Source: Latilactobacillus fragifolii (GTDB lineage: Bacteria > Bacillota > Bacilli > Lactobacillales > Lactobacillaceae). Taken from it: a stretch of 64,000 nucleotides of DNA. The translations under genes and the position numbers were made by a program. Below, piece by piece: positions 9,193-19,625 of the stretch (its first letter is position 1; every line of letters begins with the position of its first letter). The notes under the pieces are model-generated. The model was not told where the DNA came from. It did not search any database and saw nothing but the letters and a program-made list of their open reading frames with translations. The stretch lies in contig NZ_CAJOCF010000002.1 in NCBI RefSeq assembly GCF_905332535.1, positions 124,001-188,000 of the forward strand. The letters run 5' to 3'.

Positions 9193-9204
9193 AATAAAAA
9201 GTTA

Positions 9205-9252
9205 AAAAGGAAGATCACCGATAAAATGAGTTTATCAGTGGTCTTCCTTTTT
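9205..9252. terminator. Bidirectional terminator between the purine permease and the MgtC-family gene
   Basis: Long inverted repeat (AAAAGGAAGATCACC... / ...GGTCTTCCTTTTT) with A and T runs on both sides; it can serve the convergent genes on both strands. Confidence 0.88.
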
Positions 9253-9285
9253 CATAAACATGTTCTGTCAGCCAGCATGCTTCTT

Positions 9286-9987
9286 TTAAACACTGACCAT
9301 TCGAATTGTCATAATATTTTTGTTCATTGAAATATCTTCCACAATTTCTGCATATTGCATTTCCCGGGGAATTTCAATTCGATAAACATTCGTATAAATC
9401 GTATCGCGTTCATTTTGTGTTACTGAGAAATTCACATCGCGAATTTGAATCTGATGTTGTTCAAAATAATGCTGAATGAACTCCTTTGTTTCCAGTTTGT
9501 GCTTATACTTAATTTCGATTTTCTTCAACGTATTGATATGAATAATCTTTTTCAAAAAAACAATGACGAAAATGACGAAGACCGCACTAATGACGGCAAT
9601 TTGATAATAGCCCATCCCAATGGCGAGGCCTAGGCCAGCAGTAGCCCAAAGCGAGGCCGCTGTCGTCAAGCCCTGAATCTTGTGCCGGGTGACAATAATC
9701 GTGCCCGCTCCTAAAAAACCAATCCCACTAACAACTTGGGCAATCAGCCGTGCTTGATCGGAGCGAATGGTCGTGCTAATTGCGCTATGCGCTAATGCAA
9801 ACTGAACGTTTTGCGCTGCAATTTCCTGCTGAATCATTGCAATCACACAGGCACCAATGCAGACCAAGATATGCGTCCGCATCCCAGCTGGCCGATTCTT
9901 GTATTCCCGATCAGATCCAATAATCCCCGCAATTAATGTTGCCAGTAGTAGCCGAATAATAATTTCAACACTCGTTACTTCAAACAA
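9286..9987 (-). CDS. MgtC/SapB-family membrane protein
   Basis: Protein of 233 residues. The N-terminal 140 residues form the MgtC domain: several hydrophobic helices with GIIGSDREYKNRPAGMRTH near 19-37 and GIGFLGAGTII near 88-98, both diagnostic. The C-terminal 90 residues form a soluble, ACT-like domain. MgtC proteins are linked to low-magnesium survival and membrane ATPase control; the role in lactobacilli is not established. The start is TTG at 9987 with GGAGGG six bases upstream. Transcribed alone, convergent with the purine permease. Confidence 0.88.
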   Translation of the reverse strand: MFEVTSVEIIIRLLLATLIAGIIGSDREYKNRPAGMRTHILVCIGACVIAMIQQEIAAQNVQFALAHSAISTTIRSDQARLIAQVVSGIGFLGAGTIIVTRHKIQGLTTAASLWATAGLGLAIGMGYYQIAVISAVFVIFVIVFLKKIIHINTLKKIEIKYKHKLETKEFIQHYFEQHQIQIRDVNFSVTQNERDTIYTNVYRIEIPREMQYAEIVEDISMNKNIMTIRMVSV

Positions 9988-10039
9988 TAAAATCCCTCCA
10001 AATAATACCTTATCAATAGTCTAGCATACCTAATAAAAA

Positions 10040-10083
10040 AAGCGTTCGTTAACCCATAGCAATTTACGGATTAACGAGCACTT
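10040..10083 (-). terminator. Terminator of mntH copy 1
   Basis: Arms of about 15 bases (AAGTGCTCGTTAATCC / GGTTAACGAACGCTT) and a T run on the minus strand right after the stop. Confidence 0.87.
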
Positions 10084-10088
10084 ATTCA

Positions 10089-11486
10089 TTAGCCAACTAG
10101 GCCGATTGTTTGTAGAATCAAATAGATATTTAAAAGCGTCAATACAATTGTGACAAACCATGCCGTATATTTCACCCAAGGGCGGTTAACGAATGGGCCC
10201 ATGATCTTTTCATCACTCGTGAACATTGTCAATGGAATCATCGAAACTGGCAATGCAACACTCAAGAAGACTTGTGAATAAATCAAGAGATTTTCAACTT
10301 GTGCCTCATTACCATGGTAGTAAACCGTAAAAATAATAACCGGCAAGATTGATAACCCCCGGGTAATCACCCGGCGGGCCCACAATGGAATCTTCATCCG
10401 GATAAACCCTTCCATGACGATTTGTCCTGAAAGCGTTCCGGTGATGGTTGAGTTTTGTCCAGAAGCCAATAAGGCAACGGCAAAGAGTAAACTCAACATT
10501 GGACTAGCAATATTCCCAACAATTGCTTTATTTTGTAAAGCATTGAATAAGTCAACAAATCGTCCTAAATCACTGTTAGTGCCAAAGAACATTGCTGCCC
10601 CCAAAACTAATAGTAAACAGTTAACGATAAATGCGACTGTCAATTGAATGTTTGAATCAATGACGGTGAACTTGATTGCTTTCTTCTTTTCTGCGTAATC
10701 GTTACGGTCATATTGTCGTGCTTGCGCAATTGACGAATGTAAGTAGAGATTATGTGGCATAACAGTTGCCCCGACAATCCCTAACGCTAAGAATAACATT
10801 TTCTGGTTGGTAACAATTTGTGGGCTTGGTATGAATCCGCGCATCACATCCCCCATGTTGGGTTGCGCTAAAATCACTTCGTATAAGAAAACGAATAAGA
10901 TAACAGCTACCAAGGTTGCCACAATCGCTTCGATTTTCCGGAAACCAAGTTTCATTAATAGTAATAATAGCAAGACGTCAAATGCCGTAATCAAGACACC
11001 CCAGAGCAATGGAATGTTGAAAATCAGTTCCAATGCAATTGCCGAACCGATAATTTCGGCGATGTCAGTCGCCATAATTGCTAATTCGGTGACAATCCAG
11101 AGGAAAATCCCCATCTTTTTACCGGTTTTAGCGCGCGTCATCTGCGCTAAATCCATACCGGTCACAATCCCTAAACGCGCTGCCATCGCTTGTAATAACA
11201 TCGCAATCAAGTTTGACACTAAGATAACACTAATCAAGGTGTACGCATATTGCGCACCACCGGCAATTGACGTGATCCAGTTCCCCGGATCCATATAACC
11301 CACGGCCACTAATGCTCCCGGCCCCATAAACGCCATCAATGTCCGCCAAAAACCAGCGTTCTTGGGAATCGCAACCGTGTTATTAATCTCTTCAAGACTC
11401 GTACCATCAGCATAGTGTATGAATTTCTCATGCTTTTTTTGATTAAGTTCACCCTTTTGTGAATCTTCTCGCTGCTTCTTATCCAT
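10089..11486 (-). CDS. mntH: Nramp divalent metal (Mn2+) importer, copy 1
   Basis: Proton-coupled manganese transporter of 465 residues with eleven or so membrane segments. Metal-binding motifs are intact: MDPGNW in helix 1 and [11 protein letters not shown] in helix 6, plus the conserved [24 protein letters not shown] with AGAGGT upstream. Lactobacilli accumulate millimolar Mn2+ as an antioxidant and commonly hold several mntH genes; a second copy lies at 57163-58731. A palindromic operator at 11547-11560 is shared in sequence with that copy, so I infer joint control by a DtxR-type MntR encoded elsewhere. Confidence 0.93.
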   Translation of the reverse strand: MDKKQREDSQKGELNQKKHEKFIHYADGTSLEEINNTVAIPKNAGFWRTLMAFMGPGALVAVGYMDPGNWITSIAGGAQYAYTLISVILVSNLIAMLLQAMAARLGIVTGMDLAQMTRAKTGKKMGIFLWIVTELAIMATDIAEIIGSAIALELIFNIPLLWGVLITAFDVLLLLLLMKLGFRKIEAIVATLVAVILFVFLYEVILAQPNMGDVMRGFIPSPQIVTNQKMLFLALGIVGATVMPHNLYLHSSIAQARQYDRNDYAEKKKAIKFTVIDSNIQLTVAFIVNCLLLVLGAAMFFGTNSDLGRFVDLFNALQNKAIVGNIASPMLSLLFAVALLASGQNSTITGTLSGQIVMEGFIRMKIPLWARRVITRGLSILPVIIFTVYYHGNEAQVENLLIYSQVFLSVALPVSMIPLTMFTSDEKIMGPFVNRPWVKYTAWFVTIVLTLLNIYLILQTIGLVG

Positions 11487-11540
11487 ATAAGTACCTCTTT
11501 CTCTTCGATTGAGTCGTTCAACTATTAGGATTCAATGACT

Positions 11541-11567
11541 TTGGTTTTAGGATGACCTAACTTTGAT
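11541..11567 (-). promoter_or_regulatory. Candidate MntR (DtxR-family) operator of mntH copy 1
   Basis: The core TTAGGATGACCTAA (11547-11560) is a palindrome with 5-bp arms and 4-bp centre. On the minus strand it reads AAAGTTAGGTCATCCTAA, sharing AAAGTTAGG-N5-CTAA with the site before mntH copy 2. It lies about 60 bases before the start codon, a normal repressor position. Confidence 0.65.
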
Positions 11568-11712
11568 CGTCTCCAGTGTTCAAATTAATCCTTCACTATT
11601 CTATCATATCTCCTTAACATTGTCCCCGAACAAGATTAAAAAAAGCTATTTCTCAGCGTTTTTTTAGGTAATCGATTACAAACAATTGCCCGTCTTAAAC
11701 ACTATTCAAAAA

Positions 11713-11741
11713 AACGTTGACTGTCTCTAACAGTCAACGTT
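11713..11741 (-). terminator. Terminator of the gluconate operon
   Basis: 12-bp perfect arms AACGTTGACTGT/ACAGTCAACGTT followed by seven T on the minus strand, after gntP. Confidence 0.9.
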
Positions 11742-11755
11742 ACTTAACTTTTTAT

Positions 11756-13108
11756 TTAAACAACTAAACTCAATAATAGAACACCGATTAATCCAACAAT
11801 CGAAATCAATGTTTCTAAAACAGTCCACGTTGCAAGCGTTTCTTTGACGCTTAAATCAAAGTATTCCTTGAACATCCAGAAGCCAGCATCATTCACATGA
11901 GAAGCAGCTAAACTGCCGGCGCCAATTGACAGGACCATCAAGGCAGGGTTTACACCAGCTGATCGCATTAGTGGCAAGACCAAACCTGCCGCTGTCAAGG
12001 ACGCAACCGTTGCTGATCCTAAAGCCACGCGCAAGACAACCGCGATTAACCAACCTAATAACAGGGGCGATAAGTTGGCATTCGCAAACAATTTTGTAAC
12101 ACTATCGCCAACTCCGCCGTCGATTAGGATTTGTTTAAACGCACCGCCACCACCAATTACCAAGAGTAACATAGCAATTGATTTAACGGCTTCTTCAATC
12201 GTCTTCATAATCGCTGGTGTTTTAATCCGGCGGGCCCAGCCCATCGTATACATCGCAACTAGTAATGAGATTGTCATGGCAATGGCAGGTGTCCCGATAA
12301 ACCCGACGATTGAATCCAAGAGCGTTGGGTTCTTAGGTAATTTTCCCCCATTGAAGGCCATTTGATAAATGGTTGTCACAGCCATCAAAATGACTGGGAA
12401 TAAAGAAGTTAATACACTGATCCCAAAACCAGGGGTTTCATCCAGTTTAAAGGTTTTCTGAGGGCCAAGTGCGCTCAGATTACCTTGACGTGCAAATGCA
12501 TCAGGGACTAGGCGCTGGGCAATCTTAGTGAATAATGGTCCCGCAACAATCACCGATGGAACAGCAATCAAGACCCCATATAATAAGACATGGCCTGCAT
12601 TGGCCCCTAAAGCTGATGTAATCGCAGTTGGTGCCGGATGAGGTGGCAAGAAGCCATGGGTGACCGAAAGTGCTGCAGCCATTGGAATTCCGAGGTACAA
12701 AATAGGCACACTTGCTTCGATTGCAATGGCAAAAACGATTGGTACTAACAAGACCATCCCGACTTCAAAGAATAAGGCAATCCCAATGATGAATGAAGCC
12801 AACATGATGGCGATTTGGAGTCGTTTTTTACCGAACATGTCGATTAGGGTATGTGCAATTCTAAAAGCCCCCCCAGCGTCAGCAACCAAGCGCCCCATCA
12901 TCGCCCCAAAGCCAAAGACGATCGAAAGTTCTCCCAATTGACCACCAATCCCATTTTGAACACTGGTTGCAATGGCCGTGAGTGGCATGCCTAAGCCAAC
13001 ACCAACAGCCATCGCCGTTATAACCAAAGCGATAAACGTATTAATCTTAAATCGAATAATAAGGGCAAGTAATAAGATAATGCCCAATAACAGGACTACT
13101 AATGCCAT
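11756..13108 (-). CDS. gntP: Gluconate permease, GntP family
   Basis: Gluconate:H+ symporter of 450 residues, about twelve to fourteen helices, with typical GntP segments GFGAMMGRLVADAGGA and GFLPPHPAPTAI. ATG 13108 has AGTAGGG before it; the frame extends 12 residues upstream without a ribosome site. Third gene of gntZ-gntK-gntP; together they import gluconate, phosphorylate it and decarboxylate 6-phosphogluconate to ribulose 5-phosphate. A hairpin between gntK and gntP may reduce its expression. Confidence 0.93.
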   Translation of the reverse strand: MALVVLLLGIILLLALIIRFKINTFIALVITAMAVGVGLGMPLTAIATSVQNGIGGQLGELSIVFGFGAMMGRLVADAGGAFRIAHTLIDMFGKKRLQIAIMLASFIIGIALFFEVGMVLLVPIVFAIAIEASVPILYLGIPMAAALSVTHGFLPPHPAPTAITSALGANAGHVLLYGVLIAVPSVIVAGPLFTKIAQRLVPDAFARQGNLSALGPQKTFKLDETPGFGISVLTSLFPVILMAVTTIYQMAFNGGKLPKNPTLLDSIVGFIGTPAIAMTISLLVAMYTMGWARRIKTPAIMKTIEEAVKSIAMLLLVIGGGGAFKQILIDGGVGDSVTKLFANANLSPLLLGWLIAVVLRVALGSATVASLTAAGLVLPLMRSAGVNPALMVLSIGAGSLAASHVNDAGFWMFKEYFDLSVKETLATWTVLETLISIVGLIGVLLLSLVV

Positions 13109-13156
13109 AATTTTCCCTACTTTCAATAATGTTTGCGCTACCATAATATTGCTAAA

Positions 13157-13184
13157 AGTAACTGGGCGTTCCCACCCAGTTACT
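13157..13184 (-). terminator. Intercistronic hairpin between gntK and gntP
   Basis: Perfect 10-bp arms AGTAACTGGG/CCCAGTTACT followed only by TTTAG on the minus strand. More likely a partial attenuator or an mRNA-stability element than a full terminator. Confidence 0.6.
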
Positions 13185-13187
13185 TAG

Positions 13188-14735
13188 TTACTCTTTAACT
13201 TGCATATGTTTACGTTGGAAATCAGCGATTGCACCGTATTCCGTATTTAATTCCCGTGTTAAACGAATCCAGATTGGCAATAGTTCACGATAAACTGCAA
13301 AGTTGGCTTCTTCTGGATGATGGACATTAGTAACCCCTACCATTTCTTTGACCGCTGATAAATCATCTACTAATCCTAAACCATACATACCTAAGACAGC
13401 AGCCCCTAAACATGAACTTTCGAAACTTTCTGGAATCGTAACGTCTTGTTCGAAGACATCCGCCAACATTTGGCGCCATAATTCAGAACGGGAGAACCCG
13501 CCTGTTGCTTGAATACTCTTTGGTTTACCAGCGACGCCTTCGATCATCAGCATCACCATGTATAAATTATAGACAATCCCTTCAAGCGCTGCACGCGCCA
13601 TGTGCGCACGTGTATGTTGCCGGGTTAATCCAAAGTATGAACCGCGTGCGTCAGCATCCCAAATTGGTGCTCGCTCACCACCTAGGTAAGGATGGAATAA
13701 GAGGCCATCTGAACCCGCCGGAATTTCTGCCGCAATTTGTGTCAAAATATCGTATGTTGACACATGCATTTGTTTAGCCGTAATTTTTTCAGGTGCAAAC
13801 AATTGATCGCGGACCCACCGAAAGACAATTCCACCATTATTGACTGGGCCCCCGACGACCCATTTATCCTTGGTCAGGGCATAACAGAATAATTTACCAT
13901 TGGGATCGACCACCGGATGATCGACAACCACTCGCACAGCGCCACTCGTCCCAATCGTAACCGCGACTACACCAGGGTCAATGGCATTAACCCCAAGGTT
14001 TGATAAAACCCCATCGCTTGCCCCAAAGATAAACGGTACTTCGGCGCCAATGCCGGTTAATTCTCCATAAATGGGGTCGATCCCTTTGACATAATCCGTT
14101 GGTTCAACTAAATCAGGCAATTGTTGTCTTGTGACACCCGCCACTTCAAGGGCTTGTTGATCCCAATCTAAATTAAAAATATTGAATAACCCAGTTGCCG
14201 AAGCGATTGAATAGTCCATCTGATAAGTATGAAATAGTTTTTGGAAGACATATGTTTTAATATCGATGAATTGACTAGCTTGGTTGAACAATTCAGGTTG
14301 TGCTTCTTTCAGCCAAACTAATTTTGAAAGCGGCGCCATTGGATGGATTGGCGTCCCCGTATGTTTATAAATCGCTTGGCCCAATCCACTTTCTTTCAAT
14401 TGTTGACTTGCTTTAGCAGCCCTATTATCCGCCCAAGTAATTGCTCGCGTTAACGGTTGATCATTTTCATCCATCAAAATTAAACTGTGCATCGCTGCCG
14501 AGAAGCTAACCCCTTGTAATTCACCGGCCTGAACGTTCCCCTTGCGCATCACTTGGCGCAACACTTCTAACACTGCATTGAAAATTTCATCTGGATCTTC
14601 TTCTGCCATATCGGGGACAGTCTGATATAAAGGATAACCAACGTTTGCATAAGCCTTAACGGTCCCTTGCAAATCGTATAAAACCGCTTTCGTGCTTGTT
14701 GTTCCAATATCCGCACCAATCATATATTTCATCAT
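13188..14735 (-). CDS. gntK: Gluconate kinase, FGGY family
   Basis: ATP:gluconate 6-phosphotransferase of 515 residues. N-terminal phosphate-binding loop GADIGTTSTKAVLYD at 7-21, the FGGY substrate strand AAMHSLILMDE, the second ATP motif VTIGTSGAVR and the C-terminal ATGGFSRSELWRQMLAD. This is the Bacillus-type (FGGY) kinase, not the short enterobacterial GntK. Two adjacent ATG codons (14735 and 14732) follow CGAGGTAATT; either could start. It lies about 50 bases downstream of gntZ and shares its promoter. Confidence 0.93.
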   Translation of the reverse strand: MMKYMIGADIGTTSTKAVLYDLQGTVKAYANVGYPLYQTVPDMAEEDPDEIFNAVLEVLRQVMRKGNVQAGELQGVSFSAAMHSLILMDENDQPLTRAITWADNRAAKASQQLKESGLGQAIYKHTGTPIHPMAPLSKLVWLKEAQPELFNQASQFIDIKTYVFQKLFHTYQMDYSIASATGLFNIFNLDWDQQALEVAGVTRQQLPDLVEPTDYVKGIDPIYGELTGIGAEVPFIFGASDGVLSNLGVNAIDPGVVAVTIGTSGAVRVVVDHPVVDPNGKLFCYALTKDKWVVGGPVNNGGIVFRWVRDQLFAPEKITAKQMHVSTYDILTQIAAEIPAGSDGLLFHPYLGGERAPIWDADARGSYFGLTRQHTRAHMARAALEGIVYNLYMVMLMIEGVAGKPKSIQATGGFSRSELWRQMLADVFEQDVTIPESFESSCLGAAVLGMYGLGLVDDLSAVKEMVGVTNVHHPEEANFAVYRELLPIWIRLTRELNTEYGAIADFQRKHMQVKE

Positions 14736-14783
14736 AATTACCTCGTTTATGTGATGTTTACTGACTACTTACTAGGATACCAC

Positions 14784-15683
14784 TTATTTCTTATCAACGG
14801 CATGACCGCCGAATTCATTTCGTAAAGCAGCGACGACTTTACCAGTGAATGTATCTTCTTCAAGTGAACGGTACCGCATCATCAATGATAGCCCAATGAC
14901 CGGGGTTGGCACTTGTAATTTCAAGGCCTCCTCTAACGTCCATTTACCTTCACCTGATGAATGCATAATCCCCTTTAACCCTTCTAAGTTAGGATCTTTG
15001 GCAAAAGCGGATTCTGCTAGTTCCATCAACCAACTACGAATCACTGACCCATTACTCCATACCTTAGCAACTGCTTCGTTATCGTATTCGAATTCACCAT
15101 GTGCTAACACGTCAAATCCTTCAGCGATGGATTGCATCATGCCGTATTCAATCCCATTATGCACCATTTTGAGATAATGCCCACTGCCAGCTTTGCCGGT
15201 ATAAAGATAGCCATTTTCTTGGGCAATATCTTTAAAAAGCGGTTCAATTTGCTTAAACACTTCAGCATTATCGCCACCAATCATGAAGTTGCCGCCTGCG
15301 TTAGCCCCGCTTGTCCCTCCGGAAGTCCCGACGTCGAAGAAATGAATGCCTTTTGCGGCAAGCAATGCATTGTGTTGTTTAGAATCCTCGAAGAATGAAT
15401 TACCACCATCAATGACAATGTCACCGGCTGCCAGTTTAGTGCTCAATGATTCAATTGTGGCTTGCGTTGGTTTGCCAGCTGGTAACATACTCCACACAAT
15501 CTTAGGTTGTGGCAATTGTGTCAACAAATCATCCATATTCTTTGCAGGCAGTGCCCCTAAGCGCGTTGCTTCTTGAACTGCTGCTTCATTCAAGTCAAAA
15601 GCAACAACCTCGTGCCCGTTACGCCGTAAGTTAGCGACTAAGTTAATCCCCATTTTTCCTAAGCCAATCATTGCTAATTTCAT
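14784..15683 (-). CDS. gntZ: 6-phosphogluconate dehydrogenase, decarboxylating, short form
   Basis: Oxidises 6-phosphogluconate to ribulose 5-phosphate and CO2. At 299 residues it belongs to the short YqeC/GntZ class rather than the 470-residue Gnd. Rossmann motif GLGKMGINLVANLRR at 7-21, then GGNSFFEDS, DVGTSGGTSGAN and the catalytic KMVHNGIEYGMMQ. Start ATG 15683 has AAGGGGAC upstream; an ATG ten codons earlier lacks one. First gene of the gluconate operon, divergent from the RpiR regulator. Gives pentose phosphate that can feed phosphoketolase (xpk, 19.6-22 kb). Confidence 0.92.
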   Translation of the reverse strand: MKLAMIGLGKMGINLVANLRRNGHEVVAFDLNEAAVQEATRLGALPAKNMDDLLTQLPQPKIVWSMLPAGKPTQATIESLSTKLAAGDIVIDGGNSFFEDSKQHNALLAAKGIHFFDVGTSGGTSGANAGGNFMIGGDNAEVFKQIEPLFKDIAQENGYLYTGKAGSGHYLKMVHNGIEYGMMQSIAEGFDVLAHGEFEYDNEAVAKVWSNGSVIRSWLMELAESAFAKDPNLEGLKGIMHSSGEGKWTLEEALKLQVPTPVIGLSLMMRYRSLEEDTFTGKVVAALRNEFGGHAVDKK

Positions 15684-15734
15684 TTTTGCCAGTCCCCTTA
15701 TCCACAATTTCATGTCACTTTTCTTAATAGCTTT

Positions 15735-15763
15735 ATTATATGTAAATTTTTTTCTTTAATCAA
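15735..15763 (-). promoter_or_regulatory. Promoter of gntZKP
   Basis: TTGATT (15758-15763) and TATAAT (15735-15740) on the minus strand, spacer 17. Confidence 0.75.
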
Positions 15764-15772
15764 CCTTTTTTT

Positions 15773-15787
15773 AGAAAACAATTTTCT
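15773..15787. promoter_or_regulatory. Candidate RpiR-type operator in the gluconate divergent promoter
   Basis: AGAAAACAATTTTCT has perfect 6-bp arms around CAA. It lies just upstream of the gntZ -35 and over the -35 region of the regulator gene, a position suited to joint regulation and autoregulation. Confidence 0.5.
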
Positions 15788-15832
15788 TTATAGCTTTTTA
15801 TGCTATACTATCGATAATAGGAGGACACTATA

Positions 15833-16681
15833 ATGACACAAAATATCGATTCCTTACTCCGTGCGTACTACCCGAATTTAAGTGAAAAATACAAACAAAT
15901 CGCAGATTACATTTTAAAAACTAACCATTTCGATCAAAGTTTAACTATTCAAGAGTTTGCAGCTGACTGCGGTGTTTCAACTGCCACTATTTCCCGTTTT
16001 GCCAAAATATTGACCTTTACAAACTTTCAGGCCCTTAAAATGGCGTTGCTAGCTAAACAAGCTATCGCACCAAATAATCCAATCTTCCATGAAATTAGTA
16101 ATAATGATGATTATCTGACCATGGCCGATAAAATTTTCTTGTCCAATACTAACGCGCTCAAAGCGACTCGTTCATTACTAACTGAAGCACAATTACGTCA
16201 AGCCGTTGACTACATTAACCAGGCCAAGCGTTTGAGTTTATTTGGCTTGGGTGCTTCTGGAATCGTTGCCCAAGATGGTTACCACAAATTTTTACGGACC
16301 GCAATTCCAACCGTCTACAGCCAAGACTACCATCTACAATTAATGCAGGCTACCCAACTCACCGACCAAGACTGTGCGTTGATTATCTCGCACAGTGGGC
16401 AAAATAAAGATGCTCTAGAGATTGCACGGATCTTAAAAGAACGTCACGTTCCACTCATTGTTATCACCAGTTTTGGAAATTCAACGCTCGCTAAATTAGG
16501 TGATGTGACGCTGCTATCCATCTCCGAAGAAACCAATTATCGCGCTGAAGCCTTACATGCGCTGATTGCCCAAATTAGCATCGTCGATAGCCTGTTCATG
16601 ATGGTCGCCGTCAACAATGGCCCACTAACCGAACAACGTTTCAAAGCGATTCGTGCTGAAATTGATCGCACTAGACAATAA
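15833..16681 (+). CDS. RpiR/MurR-family transcriptional regulator, likely controls gluconate genes
   Basis: Protein of 282 residues. N-terminal RpiR helix-turn-helix at about 1-75 (LTIQEFAADCGVSTATISRFAKILTF) and a SIS sugar-phosphate-binding domain at about 105-240 (LFGLGASGIVAQDGYHKF, IISHSGQNKDALEIARILK). SIS domains in this family sense sugar phosphates, here plausibly 6-phosphogluconate. Divergent from gntZ, with an extended -10 TGCTATACT (15801-15809). The call as gluconate regulator rests on position only. GAGG ribosome site lies before ATG 15833. Confidence 0.87.
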   Translation: MTQNIDSLLRAYYPNLSEKYKQIADYILKTNHFDQSLTIQEFAADCGVSTATISRFAKILTFTNFQALKMALLAKQAIAPNNPIFHEISNNDDYLTMADKIFLSNTNALKATRSLLTEAQLRQAVDYINQAKRLSLFGLGASGIVAQDGYHKFLRTAIPTVYSQDYHLQLMQATQLTDQDCALIISHSGQNKDALEIARILKERHVPLIVITSFGNSTLAKLGDVTLLSISEETNYRAEALHALIAQISIVDSLFMMVAVNNGPLTEQRFKAIRAEIDRTRQ

Positions 16682-16781
16682 AGCAAACAAGCTCTCTTTA
16701 ACGATGATATTCGGCTGTTTCACCCTGTTAACGTTTAAAAACACTATCGTCACTGTTAAAATTATTCCACTCTAGTTAAAA

Positions 16782-16815
16782 AACGATGCTCACAACATTA
16801 AACGTGAGCATCGTT
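16782..16815. terminator. Bidirectional terminator between the RpiR regulator and budC
   Basis: 12-bp perfect arms AACGATGCTCAC/GTGAGCATCGTT with A and T runs on either side, between convergent genes. Confidence 0.92.
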
Positions 16816-16829
16816 TTTTTATCGTTATC

Positions 16830-17603
<774 letters not shown>

Positions 17604-17637
17604 CTACGCCTCCTAATTGGATAAGTTAATTATACAA

Positions 17638-17666
17638 TTAAAACGGTTACAATGATAGCGTTAACT
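17638..17666 (-). promoter_or_regulatory. Tandem cre (CcpA) sites upstream of budC
   Basis: TTAAAACGGTTACA (17638-17651) matches the TGWAANCGNTNWCA consensus at all fixed positions but one; TGATAGCGTTAACT (17653-17666) matches with two mismatches. They lie 38-66 bases before the start codon. Confidence 0.65.
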
Positions 17667-17966
17667 AATTTTCTAAGTTTTTTAGCCGGTCGGGGCATCT
17701 AAAAAGCCCTCCATGCTCATCAGATGGCATGCTATTATTTCATCTGCCAAACACCAATGAAGGAACAATACTAAATCACCTTTTCTGAGCGAAGTCGCAG
17801 CCCGTGAATTTGAATGCTGATCACTGTAACCTTACTAAATCGGGCAAATTTAAATTCAAAATCATTCCCCGTTAATTGATACCGTTTAGATTCCATCAAT
17901 AAAAAGAAGTCATCAATTATGGGCCTTTTTTATTCAATTAGCGTTTGCTTAAATTATAAATTTATC
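17667..17966. other. Intergenic region between budC and gltX terminator
   Basis: About 300 bases without a supported gene. One stop-to-stop minus-strand frame of about 53 codons (about 17776-17934) encodes a piece ending IHGLRLRSEKVI, with an ATG but no ribosome site. It could be debris of a lost gene; I do not recognise it. Confidence 0.3.
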
Positions 17967-17973
17967 GTACAAA

Positions 17974-17999
17974 AAAGCCCCCAGTTCCCTGGAGGCTTT
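17974..17999 (-). terminator. Terminator of gltX
   Basis: AAAGCCTCCAG/CTGGGGGCTTT hairpin with a T run on the minus strand. Confidence 0.88.
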
Positions 18000-18006
18000 A
18001 AATATC

Positions 18007-19494
18007 CTATTTAATTTCAGCTAATGTTTTTTCAAGATGGGCTAAGACCCGGTCTTTCCCTAATAATTCGATTGAATCAGGTAATGATGGACCGTGCATT
18101 TCGCGTGTCGTCGCAATTCGAATTGGCATATACAATTGACGACCTTTAATCTTGGTATCTTTTTGAATACCTTTAATAATTTGCATAATTCGGGGTGCTG
18201 TGAACAATGTCAAATCTTTTAAGCGTTCGCTGAATTCTTTCAAAACAACGGGGGCTGTTTCGTTATTTAATTCTTCAAGCGCTTGAGCGTCTAATTGTTC
18301 CGGTTCTTCGAAGAAAACATCCGCCATTTCAACAATTTGGTCTGTATAACTCATTTGATCTTGATATAACGCAATTAAGTGACGGGCCCATTCAATCGTT
18401 TTGCTATCGGGATTTTCAGCGATTTTACCCGCTTTAATCAAGCTGTCCAACGAAAGATCCATAATTTTGTTAGGGTCTGATTGCTTAACGTATTGGTTAT
18501 TCACCCATTCGAGTTTCTTTTGATCGAAACTAGCGGGGGATTTACTCAAACGTTTTGGATCGAATTGCTTGATAAATTCTTGACGGTTGAACAATTCGCT
18601 TTCACCAACTGGTGACCAACCTAATAAGGCGATAAAGTTAAACATCGCTTCTGGTAAGTAACCCAATTCGCGGTATTGTTCAATGAATTGCAGTACTGAT
18701 TCATCACGTTTACTTAACTTCTTACCTGTTTCAGTATTGATGATCAATGTCATGTGCCCAAAGACTGGTGGTTCCCAGCCAAAAGCTTCATAAACAGCCA
18801 ATTGTTTTGGCGTATTAGCAATATGATCATCCCCACGCAAGACGTGTGTGATTTCCATCAAATGATCATCCACTACAACGGCAAAGTTATAAGTTGGCAT
18901 GCCATCCCGTTTCATGATGACAAAGTCGCCACCTAAACGATCCGATTCAAAACTGATTTCTCCCTTAACGATGTCATCAAACTTATAAACGTGATTCTTA
19001 GGTAACCGTAACCGAACAACTGGTTTCAAGCCTTTTGCTTTAGCAGCTGCTTGACTAGCCTTAATTTCGTCATCACTCATACCTTCATATTCGTAAATGT
19101 AACGTGGTGCTTGGCCGGCTGCTTTTTGCGCTTCCCGTTCTTCAGCTAATTCATCTTCTGTTTTATATGATTCGTAAGCTAATCCCTTAGCCACTAATTC
19201 TTCAATTAAAGGCGTGTAAATTTCGCGACGTTCTGATTGACGGTAAGGACCAAAATCACCAGGCTTGTCTGGACCTTCATCCCAATCCATACCTAGCCAC
19301 TTCAAGTTATCTAACTGACTGTTTTCACCGTCAGCAATATTTCTTTTCGTATCGGTATCTTCAATCCGAATCACGAAAGTCCCTTTGTTGTGACGTGCAA
19401 ATAAATAGTTAAATAATGCTGTACGAGCATTTCCGATGTGCAAATGACCTGTTGGACTTGGCGCATACCGCACTCGGATTTTATTTTTTGCCAT
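18007..19494 (-). CDS. gltX: Glutamyl-tRNA synthetase
   Basis: Class I synthetase of 495 residues that charges tRNA-Glu (and, in organisms without glutaminyl-tRNA synthetase, also tRNA-Gln). The HIGH signature appears in [17 protein letters not shown] at 13-29 and the KMSKS motif as KLSKRDES near 255. Full length for the bacterial type. AAAGAGGCG precedes the ATG. Located between budC and xpk but with its own terminator; no T-box is visible upstream. Confidence 0.96.
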   Translation of the reverse strand: MAKNKIRVRYAPSPTGHLHIGNARTALFNYLFARHNKGTFVIRIEDTDTKRNIADGENSQLDNLKWLGMDWDEGPDKPGDFGPYRQSERREIYTPLIEELVAKGLAYESYKTEDELAEEREAQKAAGQAPRYIYEYEGMSDDEIKASQAAAKAKGLKPVVRLRLPKNHVYKFDDIVKGEISFESDRLGGDFVIMKRDGMPTYNFAVVVDDHLMEITHVLRGDDHIANTPKQLAVYEAFGWEPPVFGHMTLIINTETGKKLSKRDESVLQFIEQYRELGYLPEAMFNFIALLGWSPVGESELFNRQEFIKQFDPKRLSKSPASFDQKKLEWVNNQYVKQSDPNKIMDLSLDSLIKAGKIAENPDSKTIEWARHLIALYQDQMSYTDQIVEMADVFFEEPEQLDAQALEELNNETAPVVLKEFSERLKDLTLFTAPRIMQIIKGIQKDTKIKGRQLYMPIRIATTREMHGPSLPDSIELLGKDRVLAHLEKTLAEIK

Positions 19495-19588
19495 AAAAAA
19501 ACGCCTCTTTCTAAAATTATACTTGTCTACTAGTTTACCGTTATTATGCCTAAAAATAAAGGCTCAGCGACCACTAATCCACAAAAAA

Positions 19589-19613
19589 ACAGATTGGCTT
19601 GCGCCAATCTGTT
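19589..19613 (-). terminator. Terminator of xpk
   Basis: 11-bp perfect arms AACAGATTGGC/GCCAATCTGTT plus seven T on the minus strand. Confidence 0.9.
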
Positions 19614-19625
19614 CTAACCACCATT

